The notes under the pieces were generated by a model that was not told the DNA's origin, searched no databases, and was given only the letters and a program-made list of their open reading frames with translations. Below, piece after piece: positions 36,471 to 45,147 of a DNA stretch of 64,000 bases. Every line of letters begins with the position of its first letter. Within the stretch, counting starts at the first letter, position 1. Source of the stretch: Pseudomonas anuradhapurensis. Lineage in GTDB: Bacteria > Pseudomonadota > Gammaproteobacteria > Pseudomonadales > Pseudomonadaceae. A program made the position numbers and the translations under genes. Where the stretch lies: assembly GCF_014269225.2 (NCBI RefSeq), contig NZ_CP077097.1, positions 316,001 through 380,000 of the forward strand, given 5' to 3'.

Positions 36471-39404
36471 ATGCGCCTGCCTTTGCCGTCCGATCTGCCC
36501 GCCACCCTGCAACCGCTGGTCGCGCGCAACCAGCAATTCCTTCGCGATGCCGTGGCATATCACCCGGAACTCGACCTGCAGGGCTGGAGCCCGGCGCACC
36601 GGCAACAGTTCGACCAGGTAGCCGCTGCCAGCGACTTCGTGCTTGGCCTGGCCCGGCGCGAGCCGGCCATGTTGTTCGGCTTGCTGGCCAGTGGCGAGCT
36701 GGACCGGCCGTACGCCATGGGCGAGCTGCGTGGGCACATTGCCGCTGCCGCCCAGGCGGCGCAGAGCGAGGACGAGCTGGCGCGCAACCTGCGCCGCGAG
36801 CGCAACCGCCAGCAGTTGCGCATCATCTGGCGCGACATCACCCGCCAGGCCGCGCTGGGTGAAACCTGTCGCGACTTGTCCGACCTGGCCGATGCCGCCA
36901 TCGATGAGGCCTATCAATGGCTGTACCCGCGCCATTGCCAGCAGTTCGGCACGCCGATCGGCAACCGCAGTGGCCAACCGCAGCAGATGGTGGTGCTGGG
37001 CATGGGCAAGCTGGGTGCGGTGGAGCTGAACCTGTCATCGGACATCGACCTGATCTTCGCCTTCCCCGAAGGCGGCGAAACCGAAGGGGTGAAGCGCTCG
37101 CTGGATAACCAGGAGTTCTTCACCCGCCTGGGCCAGCGCCTGATCAAGGCCCTGGACCCGGTCACCGTGGACGGCTTCGTATTCCGCGTCGACATGCGCC
37201 TGCGCCCGTACGGCTCGGCCGGCGCGCTGGTGCTCAGCTTCAATGCGCTGGAGCAGTATTACCAGGACCAGGGCCGCGACTGGGAACGCTACGCAATGAT
37301 CAAGGCGCGTGTGGTGGCCGGTGACCAGGCCGCCGGCGCGCAGCTGCAGGAGATGCTGCGGCCGTTCGTGTATCGCCGCTACCTGGACTTCTCCGCGATC
37401 GAAGCACTGCGCACCATGAAGCAGCTGATCCAGCAGGAAGTGCGGCGCAAGGGCATGGCCGAGAACATCAAGCTGGGTGCTGGCGGCATTCGCGAGGTGG
37501 AATTCATCGCCCAGGCCTTCCAGCTGATCCATGGTGGGCGCGACCTCAGCCTGCAGCAGCGGCCATTGCTGAAAGTGCTGGCCACCCTCGAAGGCCAGGG
37601 CTACCTGCCACCGGCGGTGGTCACCGAGCTGCGCGAGGGCTACGAGTTCCTGCGTTATACCGAGCACGCCATCCAGGCCATCGCCGACCGCCAGACGCAG
37701 ATGCTGCCGGACAGCGAGCTTGACCAGGCACGGGTGGCCTACATGCTCGGTTTTGCCGACTGGCAGAGCTTCCAGGACCAACTGGTGTACTGGCGCGGCC
37801 GTATCGACTGGCATTTCCGCCAGGTGATTGCCGACCCGGATGACGAAGACGGCGAAGGCGAGCTGGTGGTAGGCGGTGAGTGGTCGCCGCTGTGGGAGCA
37901 GGCGCAGGATGAAGAGGCTGCCGGCCGCCAGCTGGAAGAGGCCGGTTTCAAGCAGCCCGCCGACGCCCTGCGGCGCCTGGCTGCGCTGCGTTCGAGCCCG
38001 CAACTGCGTTCGATGCAGCGCATTGGCCGTGAGCGCCTGGATGCCTTTATCCCACGGTTGCTGGCCCAGACGGTCGAACATGCCGACCCCGACCTGGTGC
38101 TGGAGCGCGTGCTGCCACTGGTCGAAGCCGTGGCGCGGCGTTCGGCCTACCTGGTGCTGCTGACCGAAAACCCCGGCGCCCTGGGCCGCCTTTTGACCCT
38201 TTGCGCCGCCAGCCCGTGGATCGCCGAGCAGATTGCCCGTTACCCGCTGCTGCTCGACGAACTGCTCAACGAAGGCCGCCTGTACAGCCCACCGCTGGCG
38301 CCGGAACTTGCCAGCGAGCTGCGCGAGCGCCTGACGCGCATCCCCGAGGACGACCTGGAGCAGCAAATGGAGGCGCTGCGCCATTTCAAGCTGGCCCACA
38401 GCCTGCGCGTGGCGGCCTCGGAAATCAGCGGCAACCTGCCCTTGATGAAAGTCAGCGACTACCTGACCTGGCTGGCCGAAGCCATCCTCGACCAGGTGCT
38501 GGCCCTGGCCTGGCACCAGACCGTGGCCCGTCATGGCCAGCCCAGGCGCAGTGACGGCAGCCTGTGCGACCCGGGCTTCATCATCATTGGCTACGGCAAG
38601 GTCGGCGGCCTGGAACTCGGCCACGGCTCGGACCTGGACCTGGTGTTCATCCACGATGGCGACCCGCAGGCAGAAACTGACGGCGCCAAGCCGATCGACG
38701 GTGCGCAGTTCTTCACCCGGCTGGGCCAGCGCATCATTCACCTGCTGGCCACCCAGACCAACTCCGGCCAGCTGTATGACGTCGACATGCGCCTGCGCCC
38801 GTCCGGGGCCGCCGGGCTGCTGGTCAGCTCGCTGGGCGCGTTCGAGCGCTACCAGCAGAACGAAGCCTGGACCTGGGAGCACCAGGCCCTGGTGCGGGCC
38901 CGTGTACTGGTGGGCTGCAAGCAGGTCGGGGCAGCGTTCGAAGGCGTGCGCGCCAAGGTGCTGGGCAAGGCCCGCGACCTGCAGAAACTGCGCAGCGAAG
39001 TGAGCGAAATGCGCGCCAAGATGCGCGACAACCTCGGCACCAAGGCCACCGCTGCCGGCACCGCGGCCAACGCCTTCGAGCCTGGTGTGCCGTTCGATAT
39101 CAAGCAGGATGCCGGCGGTATCGTCGATATCGAATTTATGGTGCAATACGCCGCCTTGGCCTGGTCGCATGACCATCCGGCCTTGCTGCGATGGACCGAT
39201 AACATCCGCATTCTGGAAGAGCTGGAGCAGGCAGGGTTGATGCCGGCCAGTGACGCGGTGCTGTTGCGTGAAGTGTACAAGGCGTTCCGCTCTGCCTCAC
39301 ACCGCCAGGCCCTGCAGAAGCAGGCCGGGGTGATCGATGCGGCGCAATTTGCCGATGAGCGCCGCGAAGTGCGGCGGATCTGGGGTGAACTGGGTTTGAC
39401 TTGA
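36471..39404 (+). CDS. glnE: Bifunctional glutamine synthetase adenylyltransferase/deadenylase
   Basis: Controls glutamine synthetase by adding or removing AMP; 977 residues. Two nucleotidyltransferase halves are visible: GMGKLGAVELNLSSDIDLIF (near 181) and GYGKVGGLELGHGSDLDLVF (near 705), each followed by a regulatory helical domain. An AAGGA site precedes ATG 36471. It is divergent from aceE and upstream of the LPS operon. No ilvE gene lies between glnE and waaF, in contrast to P. aeruginosa. Confidence 0.96.
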   Translation: MRLPLPSDLPATLQPLVARNQQFLRDAVAYHPELDLQGWSPAHRQQFDQVAAASDFVLGLARREPAMLFGLLASGELDRPYAMGELRGHIAAAAQAAQSEDELARNLRRERNRQQLRIIWRDITRQAALGETCRDLSDLADAAIDEAYQWLYPRHCQQFGTPIGNRSGQPQQMVVLGMGKLGAVELNLSSDIDLIFAFPEGGETEGVKRSLDNQEFFTRLGQRLIKALDPVTVDGFVFRVDMRLRPYGSAGALVLSFNALEQYYQDQGRDWERYAMIKARVVAGDQAAGAQLQEMLRPFVYRRYLDFSAIEALRTMKQLIQQEVRRKGMAENIKLGAGGIREVEFIAQAFQLIHGGRDLSLQQRPLLKVLATLEGQGYLPPAVVTELREGYEFLRYTEHAIQAIADRQTQMLPDSELDQARVAYMLGFADWQSFQDQLVYWRGRIDWHFRQVIADPDDEDGEGELVVGGEWSPLWEQAQDEEAAGRQLEEAGFKQPADALRRLAALRSSPQLRSMQRIGRERLDAFIPRLLAQTVEHADPDLVLERVLPLVEAVARRSAYLVLLTENPGALGRLLTLCAASPWIAEQIARYPLLLDELLNEGRLYSPPLAPELASELRERLTRIPEDDLEQQMEALRHFKLAHSLRVAASEISGNLPLMKVSDYLTWLAEAILDQVLALAWHQTVARHGQPRRSDGSLCDPGFIIIGYGKVGGLELGHGSDLDLVFIHDGDPQAETDGAKPIDGAQFFTRLGQRIIHLLATQTNSGQLYDVDMRLRPSGAAGLLVSSLGAFERYQQNEAWTWEHQALVRARVLVGCKQVGAAFEGVRAKVLGKARDLQKLRSEVSEMRAKMRDNLGTKATAAGTAANAFEPGVPFDIKQDAGGIVDIEFMVQYAALAWSHDHPALLRWTDNIRILEELEQAGLMPASDAVLLREVYKAFRSASHRQALQKQAGVIDAAQFADERREVRRIWGELGLT

Positions 39405-39410
39405 GCGTTT

Positions 39411-39513
39411 TGCGGCCGCTTTGCGGCCCATCGCGACGCAAGGCCGCTCCTACAGGAGATCGCATTCCTGTGTAGGAGCGGCCTTGCGTCGCGATGGGCT
39501 GCAAAGCAGCCCC
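39411..39513. repeat. REP pair, class B
   Basis: Inverted arms with CGCGACGCAAGGCCGCTCCTAC and partner, beginning 7 nt after the glnE stop. It is the only class-B pair here at a codirectional junction. Confidence 0.9.
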
Positions 39514-39572
39514 AAAGGCCCATGCCTCACCACCAGTGGTACACTGTCGGCCACATAGCCTGAATATAAAGA

Positions 39573-39609
39573 GGGGAGGCCAGGCTGTACTGCAGCCTGT
39601 TGCCTCCCC
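39573..39609 (+). other. Stem-loop in the waaF leader
   Basis: GGGGAGGC-CAGGCTG (39573-39587) pairs with CAGCCTG-(TT)-GCCTCCCC (39593-39609), giving a 15-bp stem with a two-base bulge and a 5-nt loop that ends 19 nt before the waaF start. No T-run follows, so it is not a simple terminator. It may control waa operon expression or mark the mRNA 5' end. Confidence 0.65.
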
Positions 39610-39628
39610 GAGTGTTTCTGGACCAAGC

Positions 39629-40678
39629 ATGAGAATACTGATCATTGGCCCCAGCTGGGTCGGCGACATGGTGATGGCGCAGACCCTGTTCCAGTGCCTG
39701 AAACAGCAGCACCCCGACTGCGTGATCGATGTGCTCGCTCCCGAGTGGAGCCGGCCGATCCTCGAACGCATGCCCGAGGTCCGTCAGGCCTTGAGCTTCC
39801 CGCTCGGCCACGGTGCCCTGGAGCTGGCAACGCGGCGGCGCATCGGCAAGTCGCTGGCCGGCCAGTACGACCAGGCCATCCTGCTGCCCAATTCGCTGAA
39901 GTCGGCATTGGTGCCGTTTTTCGCCGGTATTCCCAAACGTACCGGCTGGCGTGGCGAAATGCGCTTCGGCCTGCTCAACGACGTGCGCAAGCTGGACAAG
40001 GCCCGCTACCCGCTGATGATCGAGCGCTTCATGGCCCTGGCCTACGCGCCTGGCGCCGAGTTGCCGCAACCGTATCCGCGCCCCAGCCTGCAGATCGAAG
40101 CGCAAAGCCGCGACGCCGCCCTGGCCAAGTTCGGCCTGGAGCTGGACCGCCCGGTGTTGGCGCTGTGCCCCGGTGCCGAGTTCGGCGAGGCCAAGCGCTG
40201 GCCGGCCGAGCACTATGCCAGCGTGGCTGATGCAATGATCCGCCAAGGCTGGCAGGTGTGGCTGTTCGGCTCGAAGAACGATCATCCGGTCGGTGAGCAG
40301 ATCCGCGACCGGCTGATCCCGGGACTGCGTGAGGAGTCGTCCAACCTGGCCGGGGAAACTTCGCTGGCCGAGGCCATCGACCTGATGTCCTGCGCCGACG
40401 CCGTGGTCTCCAACGACTCTGGCCTGATGCACGTGGCTGCGGCGCTGAACCGCCCGCTGGTGGCGGTGTACGGCTCGACCTCGCCGGGCTTTACCCCGCC
40501 GCTGGCCGAGCACGTGGAAGTGGTGCGCACCGGTATCGAATGCAGCCCGTGTTTCGACCGTACCTGCCGCTTCGGCCACTACAACTGCCTGCGCCTGCTG
40601 GAACCGGGCAAAGTCATCGCCGCCCTGCACAGCCTGAGCGGGCCGGAGCTGATCGATACCGTGGCCGAGGTCGACTAA
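39629..40678 (+). CDS. waaF: Lipopolysaccharide heptosyltransferase II
   Basis: Adds the second heptose to the LPS inner core; 349 residues, glycosyltransferase family 9. N-terminal MRILIIGPSWVGDMVMAQTL and C-terminal SNDSGLMHVAAALNRPLVA with YGSTSPGFTPP are the family marks. ATG 39629 is chosen because the family begins with MRIL; a longer reading frame upstream would translate the REP and leader. The ribosome site is weak. waaC follows with no gap (TAA then GTG). Confidence 0.95.
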   Translation: MRILIIGPSWVGDMVMAQTLFQCLKQQHPDCVIDVLAPEWSRPILERMPEVRQALSFPLGHGALELATRRRIGKSLAGQYDQAILLPNSLKSALVPFFAGIPKRTGWRGEMRFGLLNDVRKLDKARYPLMIERFMALAYAPGAELPQPYPRPSLQIEAQSRDAALAKFGLELDRPVLALCPGAEFGEAKRWPAEHYASVADAMIRQGWQVWLFGSKNDHPVGEQIRDRLIPGLREESSNLAGETSLAEAIDLMSCADAVVSNDSGLMHVAAALNRPLVAVYGSTSPGFTPPLAEHVEVVRTGIECSPCFDRTCRFGHYNCLRLLEPGKVIAALHSLSGPELIDTVAEVD

Positions 40679-41737
40679 GTGCGGGTACTGATCATCAAGA
40701 CCTCGTCGCTGGGTGATGTGATTCACACCCTGCCGGCGCTTACCGATGCCGCCCAAGCCATTTCGGGGATCCGCTTCGACTGGGTGGTGGAAGAAGGCTT
40801 CGCCGAAATCCCCAGCTGGCACCCGGCGGTCGACCAGGTCATCCCGGTGGCCATCCGCCGCTGGCGCAAGAACCTTTGGCAAACCATCAAGAGTGGCGAG
40901 TGGAAAGCGTTCAAGCAGCGCGTGCGCGAGCGCCAGTACGACCTGGTGATCGACGCCCAGGGCCTGGTCAAGTCGGCCTGGCTGACCCGCTACGTGAAGG
41001 CGCCGGTCGCCGGCCTGGATCGCTATTCGGCCCGCGAGGGCTGGGCCAGCCGCTTTTATGATCGACGCCTGTCGGTTGCCGTCGGCCAGCATGCGGTGGA
41101 GCGGGTACGCCAGCTGTTCGCCATGGCCCTGGCGTATGACCTGCCGGAGGGCATTGGCAACTACGGCCTCGACCTCGACCGCTTGCAGCTACCGCCGGCG
41201 GCCCCGTACGTGGTGTTCCTGCATGGCACCACCTGGGCGACCAAGCACTGGCCCGAAGCCTACTGGCGCGAACTGGCCGAACGCATGGGCCGGCGCAAGC
41301 TGGAAGTGCGCCTGCCGTGGGGCAACCCGGCCGAGAAGGCGCGGGCGGAGCGCATTGCCCAGGGCTTGAACAATTGCCAGGTGCTCCCCAAATTGAACTT
41401 GGCTGGCGTCGCCCGCGTACTGGCGGCGGCGAAGGCCTGTGTGGCCGTCGATACTGGCCTTGGCCACCTGGCGGCGGCACTCGATGTACCCACCATTTCG
41501 CTGTTCGGCCCAACCAACCCGGGGCTGACCGGCGCCTACGGACGGACCCAGATTCACCAGGCCAGTGACTGGCCATGCGCTCCCTGCCTGCAGAAGAAGT
41601 GCACTTACAAACCGAGCGCCGATGATCTGCGCCGGTACGATCTGAAACGCGAGTGGCCACTGTGCTTCACTCGCCTGAATCCCGAGCATGTGGCGAGCCG
41701 CTTGAGCGCGCTGCTGCTGGCTGAGGATGTCCGTTGA
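40679..41737 (+). CDS. waaC: Lipopolysaccharide heptosyltransferase I
   Basis: Adds the first heptose to Kdo in the LPS core; 352 residues, GT9 family. It opens with VLIIKTSSLGDVIHTLPALTD and has AVDTGLGHLAAALDVPT with LFGPTNPGLTGAYG near the end. It starts at GTG directly after the waaF stop, so it depends on translational coupling. Its stop overlaps waaG. Confidence 0.95.
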   Translation: MRVLIIKTSSLGDVIHTLPALTDAAQAISGIRFDWVVEEGFAEIPSWHPAVDQVIPVAIRRWRKNLWQTIKSGEWKAFKQRVRERQYDLVIDAQGLVKSAWLTRYVKAPVAGLDRYSAREGWASRFYDRRLSVAVGQHAVERVRQLFAMALAYDLPEGIGNYGLDLDRLQLPPAAPYVVFLHGTTWATKHWPEAYWRELAERMGRRKLEVRLPWGNPAEKARAERIAQGLNNCQVLPKLNLAGVARVLAAAKACVAVDTGLGHLAAALDVPTISLFGPTNPGLTGAYGRTQIHQASDWPCAPCLQKKCTYKPSADDLRRYDLKREWPLCFTRLNPEHVASRLSALLLAEDVR

Positions 41738-42861
41738 TGCAACTGGCTTTCGTGCTGTACAAATATTTCCCCTTCGGCGGGCTGCAGCGCGACTTCATGC
41801 GCATTGCCCTAGAGTGCCAGAAGCGGGGCCACCAGATCCGTGTGTACACGCTGATCTGGGAGGGTGACATTCCGCCGGGCTTCGAAGTGCTGGTGGCGCC
41901 GGTCAAGGCAATCTTCAACCACCGCCGCAACGAGAAGCTCAGCGCCTGGATGGCTGCCGACCTGGCCAAGCGCCCGGTCGATCGCCTGATCGGCTTCAAC
42001 AAGATGCCGGGGCTGGACGTGTACTACGCCGCCGACGGCTGCTTCGAGGACAAGGCGCAGACCCTGCGTGGCGGCCTGTACCGTCGCTGGGGCCGCTACC
42101 GGCACTTTGCCGAGTACGAGCGCGCGGTGTTCGCCAAGGACGCGCATACCGAAGTACTGATGATTTCCGAAGTGCAGCAGCCGCTGTTCATCAAGCACTA
42201 TGGCACCCCGGTGAAACGCTTCCACCTGCTGCCGCCAGGCATTTCCCAGGACCGCCGCGCACCGGCCAACGCTGCCGAGATCCGCGCCGAATTCCGCAAG
42301 GAGTTCAACCTCGGCGATGACGACCTGTTGCTGGTGCAGATCGGCTCTGGCTTCAAGACCAAGGGCGTGGACCGTAGCCTCAAGGCCCTGGCGGCACTGC
42401 CCTCGGCCCTGCGCAAGCGGACCAGGCTGATGGTGATCGGCCAGGACGACCCCAAGGTGTTCCAGCTGCAAAGCGCTACCCTGGGCCTGGGCGAGCAGGT
42501 GCAGTTCCTCAAGGGGCGCAGCGATATTCCGCGCTTCCTGCTGGGTGCCGACCTGCTGATCCACCCGGCGTACAACGAGAACACCGGCACGGTGCTGCTC
42601 GAAGCGCTGGTGGCCGGCCTGCCGGTGCTGGTGTCCAAGGTGTGTGGCTACGCCCACTACATCGCCGAGGCCGACAGCGGCCTGGTGCTGGACGAGCCGT
42701 TCGAGCAGGAGCAGCTCAATACCTACCTGCAGCGCATGCTTGAAGACCAGCCGGCCCGTGCCAGCTGGGCACGCAACGGCCTGGCGTTTGCTGAAACCGC
42801 CGACCTGTACAGCATGCCGCAGCATGCCGCCGACGTGATCCTGGGGCAGGAGTCCGCATGA
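41737..42861 (+). CDS. waaG: Lipopolysaccharide core glycosyltransferase WaaG
   Basis: GT4-family transferase that adds the first outer-core hexose to heptose II; 374 residues. FPFGGLQRDFMRIALECQ near the N-terminus and ENTGTVLLEALVAGLPVLVS near residue 285 (nucleotide-sugar Glu motif) identify it. ATG 41737 shares its A with the waaC TGA. In Pseudomonas the sugar added is galactosamine; that is family knowledge. Confidence 0.94.
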   Translation: MQLAFVLYKYFPFGGLQRDFMRIALECQKRGHQIRVYTLIWEGDIPPGFEVLVAPVKAIFNHRRNEKLSAWMAADLAKRPVDRLIGFNKMPGLDVYYAADGCFEDKAQTLRGGLYRRWGRYRHFAEYERAVFAKDAHTEVLMISEVQQPLFIKHYGTPVKRFHLLPPGISQDRRAPANAAEIRAEFRKEFNLGDDDLLLVQIGSGFKTKGVDRSLKALAALPSALRKRTRLMVIGQDDPKVFQLQSATLGLGEQVQFLKGRSDIPRFLLGADLLIHPAYNENTGTVLLEALVAGLPVLVSKVCGYAHYIAEADSGLVLDEPFEQEQLNTYLQRMLEDQPARASWARNGLAFAETADLYSMPQHAADVILGQESA

Positions 42862-43664
42862 AGCTGATACTGGCCGAGCCGTTCAAGCGCCTGTGGGCCG
42901 GGCGCGATGCCTTCGATGCGGTGGAAGCGCTGCAAGGCGAGGTCTACCGCGAGCTGGAAGGGCGCCGCACGCTGCGCACCGAGGTCGCTGGCGCTGGCTT
43001 TTTCGTCAAGATCCACCGCGGCATCGGCTGGGGCGAGATCTTCAAGAACCTGTTTACCGCCAAGCTGCCGGTGCTCGGTGCCGGCCAGGAATGGCAGGCG
43101 ATCCAGCGCTTGCACCAGGCTGGCGTGCCGACCATGACCGCGGTGGCCTATGGCGAGCGTGGCAGCAACCCGGCCGCGCAGCACTCGTTCATCATTACCG
43201 AAGAGCTGGCGCCGACCATCAGCCTGGAAGACTTCAGCATCGACTGGCTCAGGCAACCGCCCGAGCCACGCCTGAAGCGCGCACTCATCGCCGAGGTGGC
43301 CAGGATGACCGGCGGCATGCACCGCGCCGGGGTCAACCACCGCGACTGCTACATCTGCCACTTCCTGCTGCACACCGACCGCCCGGTGACGGCGGATGAC
43401 TTCAAATTGTCGGTTATCGACCTGCACCGCGCGCAGACCCGGGCGAAAATCAGCCGCCGCTGGCGCGACAAGGACCTGGCCGCGCTGTATTTCTCGGCGC
43501 TGGACATCGGCCTCACCCAGCGCGACAAGCTGCGCTTCCTGCGTGGGTATTTCCAACGCCCGCTGCGGCAGGTCCTCAAGGACGAGGCCGCATTGCTTGG
43601 CTGGCTGGAGCGCAAGGCGCAGAAACTCTACGACCGCAAGCAACGCTATGGGGATGCACTCTGA
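42858..43664 (+). CDS. waaP: Lipopolysaccharide core heptose(I) kinase
   Basis: Phosphorylates heptose I of the inner core, needed for outer-membrane stability in Pseudomonas; 268 residues. Kinase-like fold: FFVKIHRGIGWGEIFKNLF with the ATP-binding Lys, the catalytic loop MHRAGVNHRDCYICHFLLH near residue 160, and the metal Asp in LSVIDLHRAQ. It overlaps waaG by 4 nt and the next kinase gene by 1 nt. Confidence 0.94.
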   Translation: MKLILAEPFKRLWAGRDAFDAVEALQGEVYRELEGRRTLRTEVAGAGFFVKIHRGIGWGEIFKNLFTAKLPVLGAGQEWQAIQRLHQAGVPTMTAVAYGERGSNPAAQHSFIITEELAPTISLEDFSIDWLRQPPEPRLKRALIAEVARMTGGMHRAGVNHRDCYICHFLLHTDRPVTADDFKLSVIDLHRAQTRAKISRRWRDKDLAALYFSALDIGLTQRDKLRFLRGYFQRPLRQVLKDEAALLGWLERKAQKLYDRKQRYGDAL

Positions 43665-44398
43665 TGTCGGGTTGGACACTGGCGCCGGGCTACGAACACC
43701 TGGCGGCGGACTTCGGCAGCCTCGAAGCGGTATTCGCCCTGCAAGGCGAACGCCTGACCCGCGACCCGCTCAGCGAAGTGGTGCGCATCACGCGTGACGG
43801 GGTCAATTACTACGTCAAGCGCTATACCGGAGCCGGCAAGCATATGCGCCGTTACCTGGGCCGGCCGCGGATCAAGGCTGAATGGCAAAACCTGAAGCTG
43901 TTCGCCAAGTGGGGCATCCCCACCGCCGAAGTGGTGGCCTGGGGCCTGGAGCGTAATGGCCTGGCCTTTGCCCGGGGCGCGATGATCACCCGCGAACTGC
44001 CGCGTACCGAAGACCTGTCGGCGTTGGCCGAGCGCAACGATGCGCGCCTGGCCGACCGTGCCTGGGTCGGGCATGTGAGCAGCCAGCTGGCGCGCCACAC
44101 CCGGGTCATGCACAAGCATCACTTCGCCCATAACGACCTGAAATGGCGCAACCTGCTGGTCGATGACCAGGGCACGCTATTCTTCATCGATTGCCCCACC
44201 GGCGACTTCTGGCGCGGCTTCATGTGGCGGCACCGGATGATCAAGGACCTGGCGTGCCTGGACAAAGTGGCCAAGTACCAGCTGTCGGCAACCCAGCGCC
44301 TGCGGTTCTACCTGCAATACCGTGGCCGCGACCGGCTGAATGAGCGCGACAAGAAGCGCATTCGCCAGGTAGTGGGCTTTTTCGAGGGAAGGGAATGA
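43664..44398 (+). CDS. LPS core kinase, InaA family (first of two)
   Basis: Lipopolysaccharide kinase-like protein of 244 residues, corresponding by position to P. aeruginosa PA5008. It has VNYYVKRYTGAGKHMRRYLG with an ATP-binding Lys, the catalytic loop HHFAHNDLKWRNLLVD near residue 150 and LFFIDCPTGDFWRG with the metal Asp. It overlaps waaP by one base and the next gene by four. The target heptose position is not deducible. Confidence 0.85.
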   Translation: MSGWTLAPGYEHLAADFGSLEAVFALQGERLTRDPLSEVVRITRDGVNYYVKRYTGAGKHMRRYLGRPRIKAEWQNLKLFAKWGIPTAEVVAWGLERNGLAFARGAMITRELPRTEDLSALAERNDARLADRAWVGHVSSQLARHTRVMHKHHFAHNDLKWRNLLVDDQGTLFFIDCPTGDFWRGFMWRHRMIKDLACLDKVAKYQLSATQRLRFYLQYRGRDRLNERDKKRIRQVVGFFEGRE

Positions 44399-45147
44399 CC
44401 GATTACCTGGCCAGCGCGGACCTCGCGCTGCTCAAACGCCATGGCCTGGATGACTTCGAGGCGCTGTGGGCACTGCAGCTGGATGCCGTCGACGAGCCGA
44501 ATACCGGCCGTGGCGGCTGGAGCAGCGTGTTTCGCCTGGAGCTCGAAGGCAAGGGCTACTACCTCAAGCGCCAGAGCGACTACCTGACCCGTACCCTGCA
44601 CCGGCCGTTCGGCGAGCCAACCTTCGCCCGTGAATTTCGCAATATCAGCCGCTACCAGAAGCTGCGCATTCCGGCCTTGCAGGCGGTGTTCTATGGCGAG
44701 CGCAAGCAAGCCGGCCAGCACCGGGCCATCCTGATGACACGCGCCCTGGACGAATGGGCCGACCTCGACAGCCTGCTGGCGCGCTGGGCACAACTGGGCG
44801 ATGGCGATCGCAATGGCATCCTGCAGGCCTGCGGCCAACTGGCGCGTACCCTGCACAGCGCCGGGCAGGTGCACGGTTGCTTCTACCCCAAGCACATCTT
44901 CCTGCGCCAGCGCCGTGAAGGCTGGGACGCGCAACTGATCGACCTGGAAAAGACCCGACCCCTGCTGTTCGGCATGCGTGACCGTCTCAAGGACCTGGAG
45001 CCGCTGCTGCGCCGTGCCCCGGCCTGGAGCGAGCACGATGTCCGTACCTTGCTGGCCAGTTACCTGGCGCAGCCGGCCGATGGCACGCTGGTCGATACCT
45101 GGCTGCAACGCCTGACGCAACGCCGTCGTGAAAAAGAGGCCCGCTGA
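44395..45147 (+). CDS. LPS core kinase, InaA family (second)
   Basis: Kinase-fold protein of 250 residues, by position like P. aeruginosa PA5007. GKGYYLKRQSDYLTRTLHRP holds the ATP-binding Lys. The catalytic loop is altered, AGQVHGCFYPKHIFLR, with Cys where the catalytic Asp usually stands, and QLIDLEKTRPLLF has the metal Asp. The HG-C loop also occurs in InaA relatives, so activity should not be assumed. It overlaps both neighbours by 1-4 nt. Confidence 0.82.
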   Translation: MTDYLASADLALLKRHGLDDFEALWALQLDAVDEPNTGRGGWSSVFRLELEGKGYYLKRQSDYLTRTLHRPFGEPTFAREFRNISRYQKLRIPALQAVFYGERKQAGQHRAILMTRALDEWADLDSLLARWAQLGDGDRNGILQACGQLARTLHSAGQVHGCFYPKHIFLRQRREGWDAQLIDLEKTRPLLFGMRDRLKDLEPLLRRAPAWSEHDVRTLLASYLAQPADGTLVDTWLQRLTQRRREKEAR

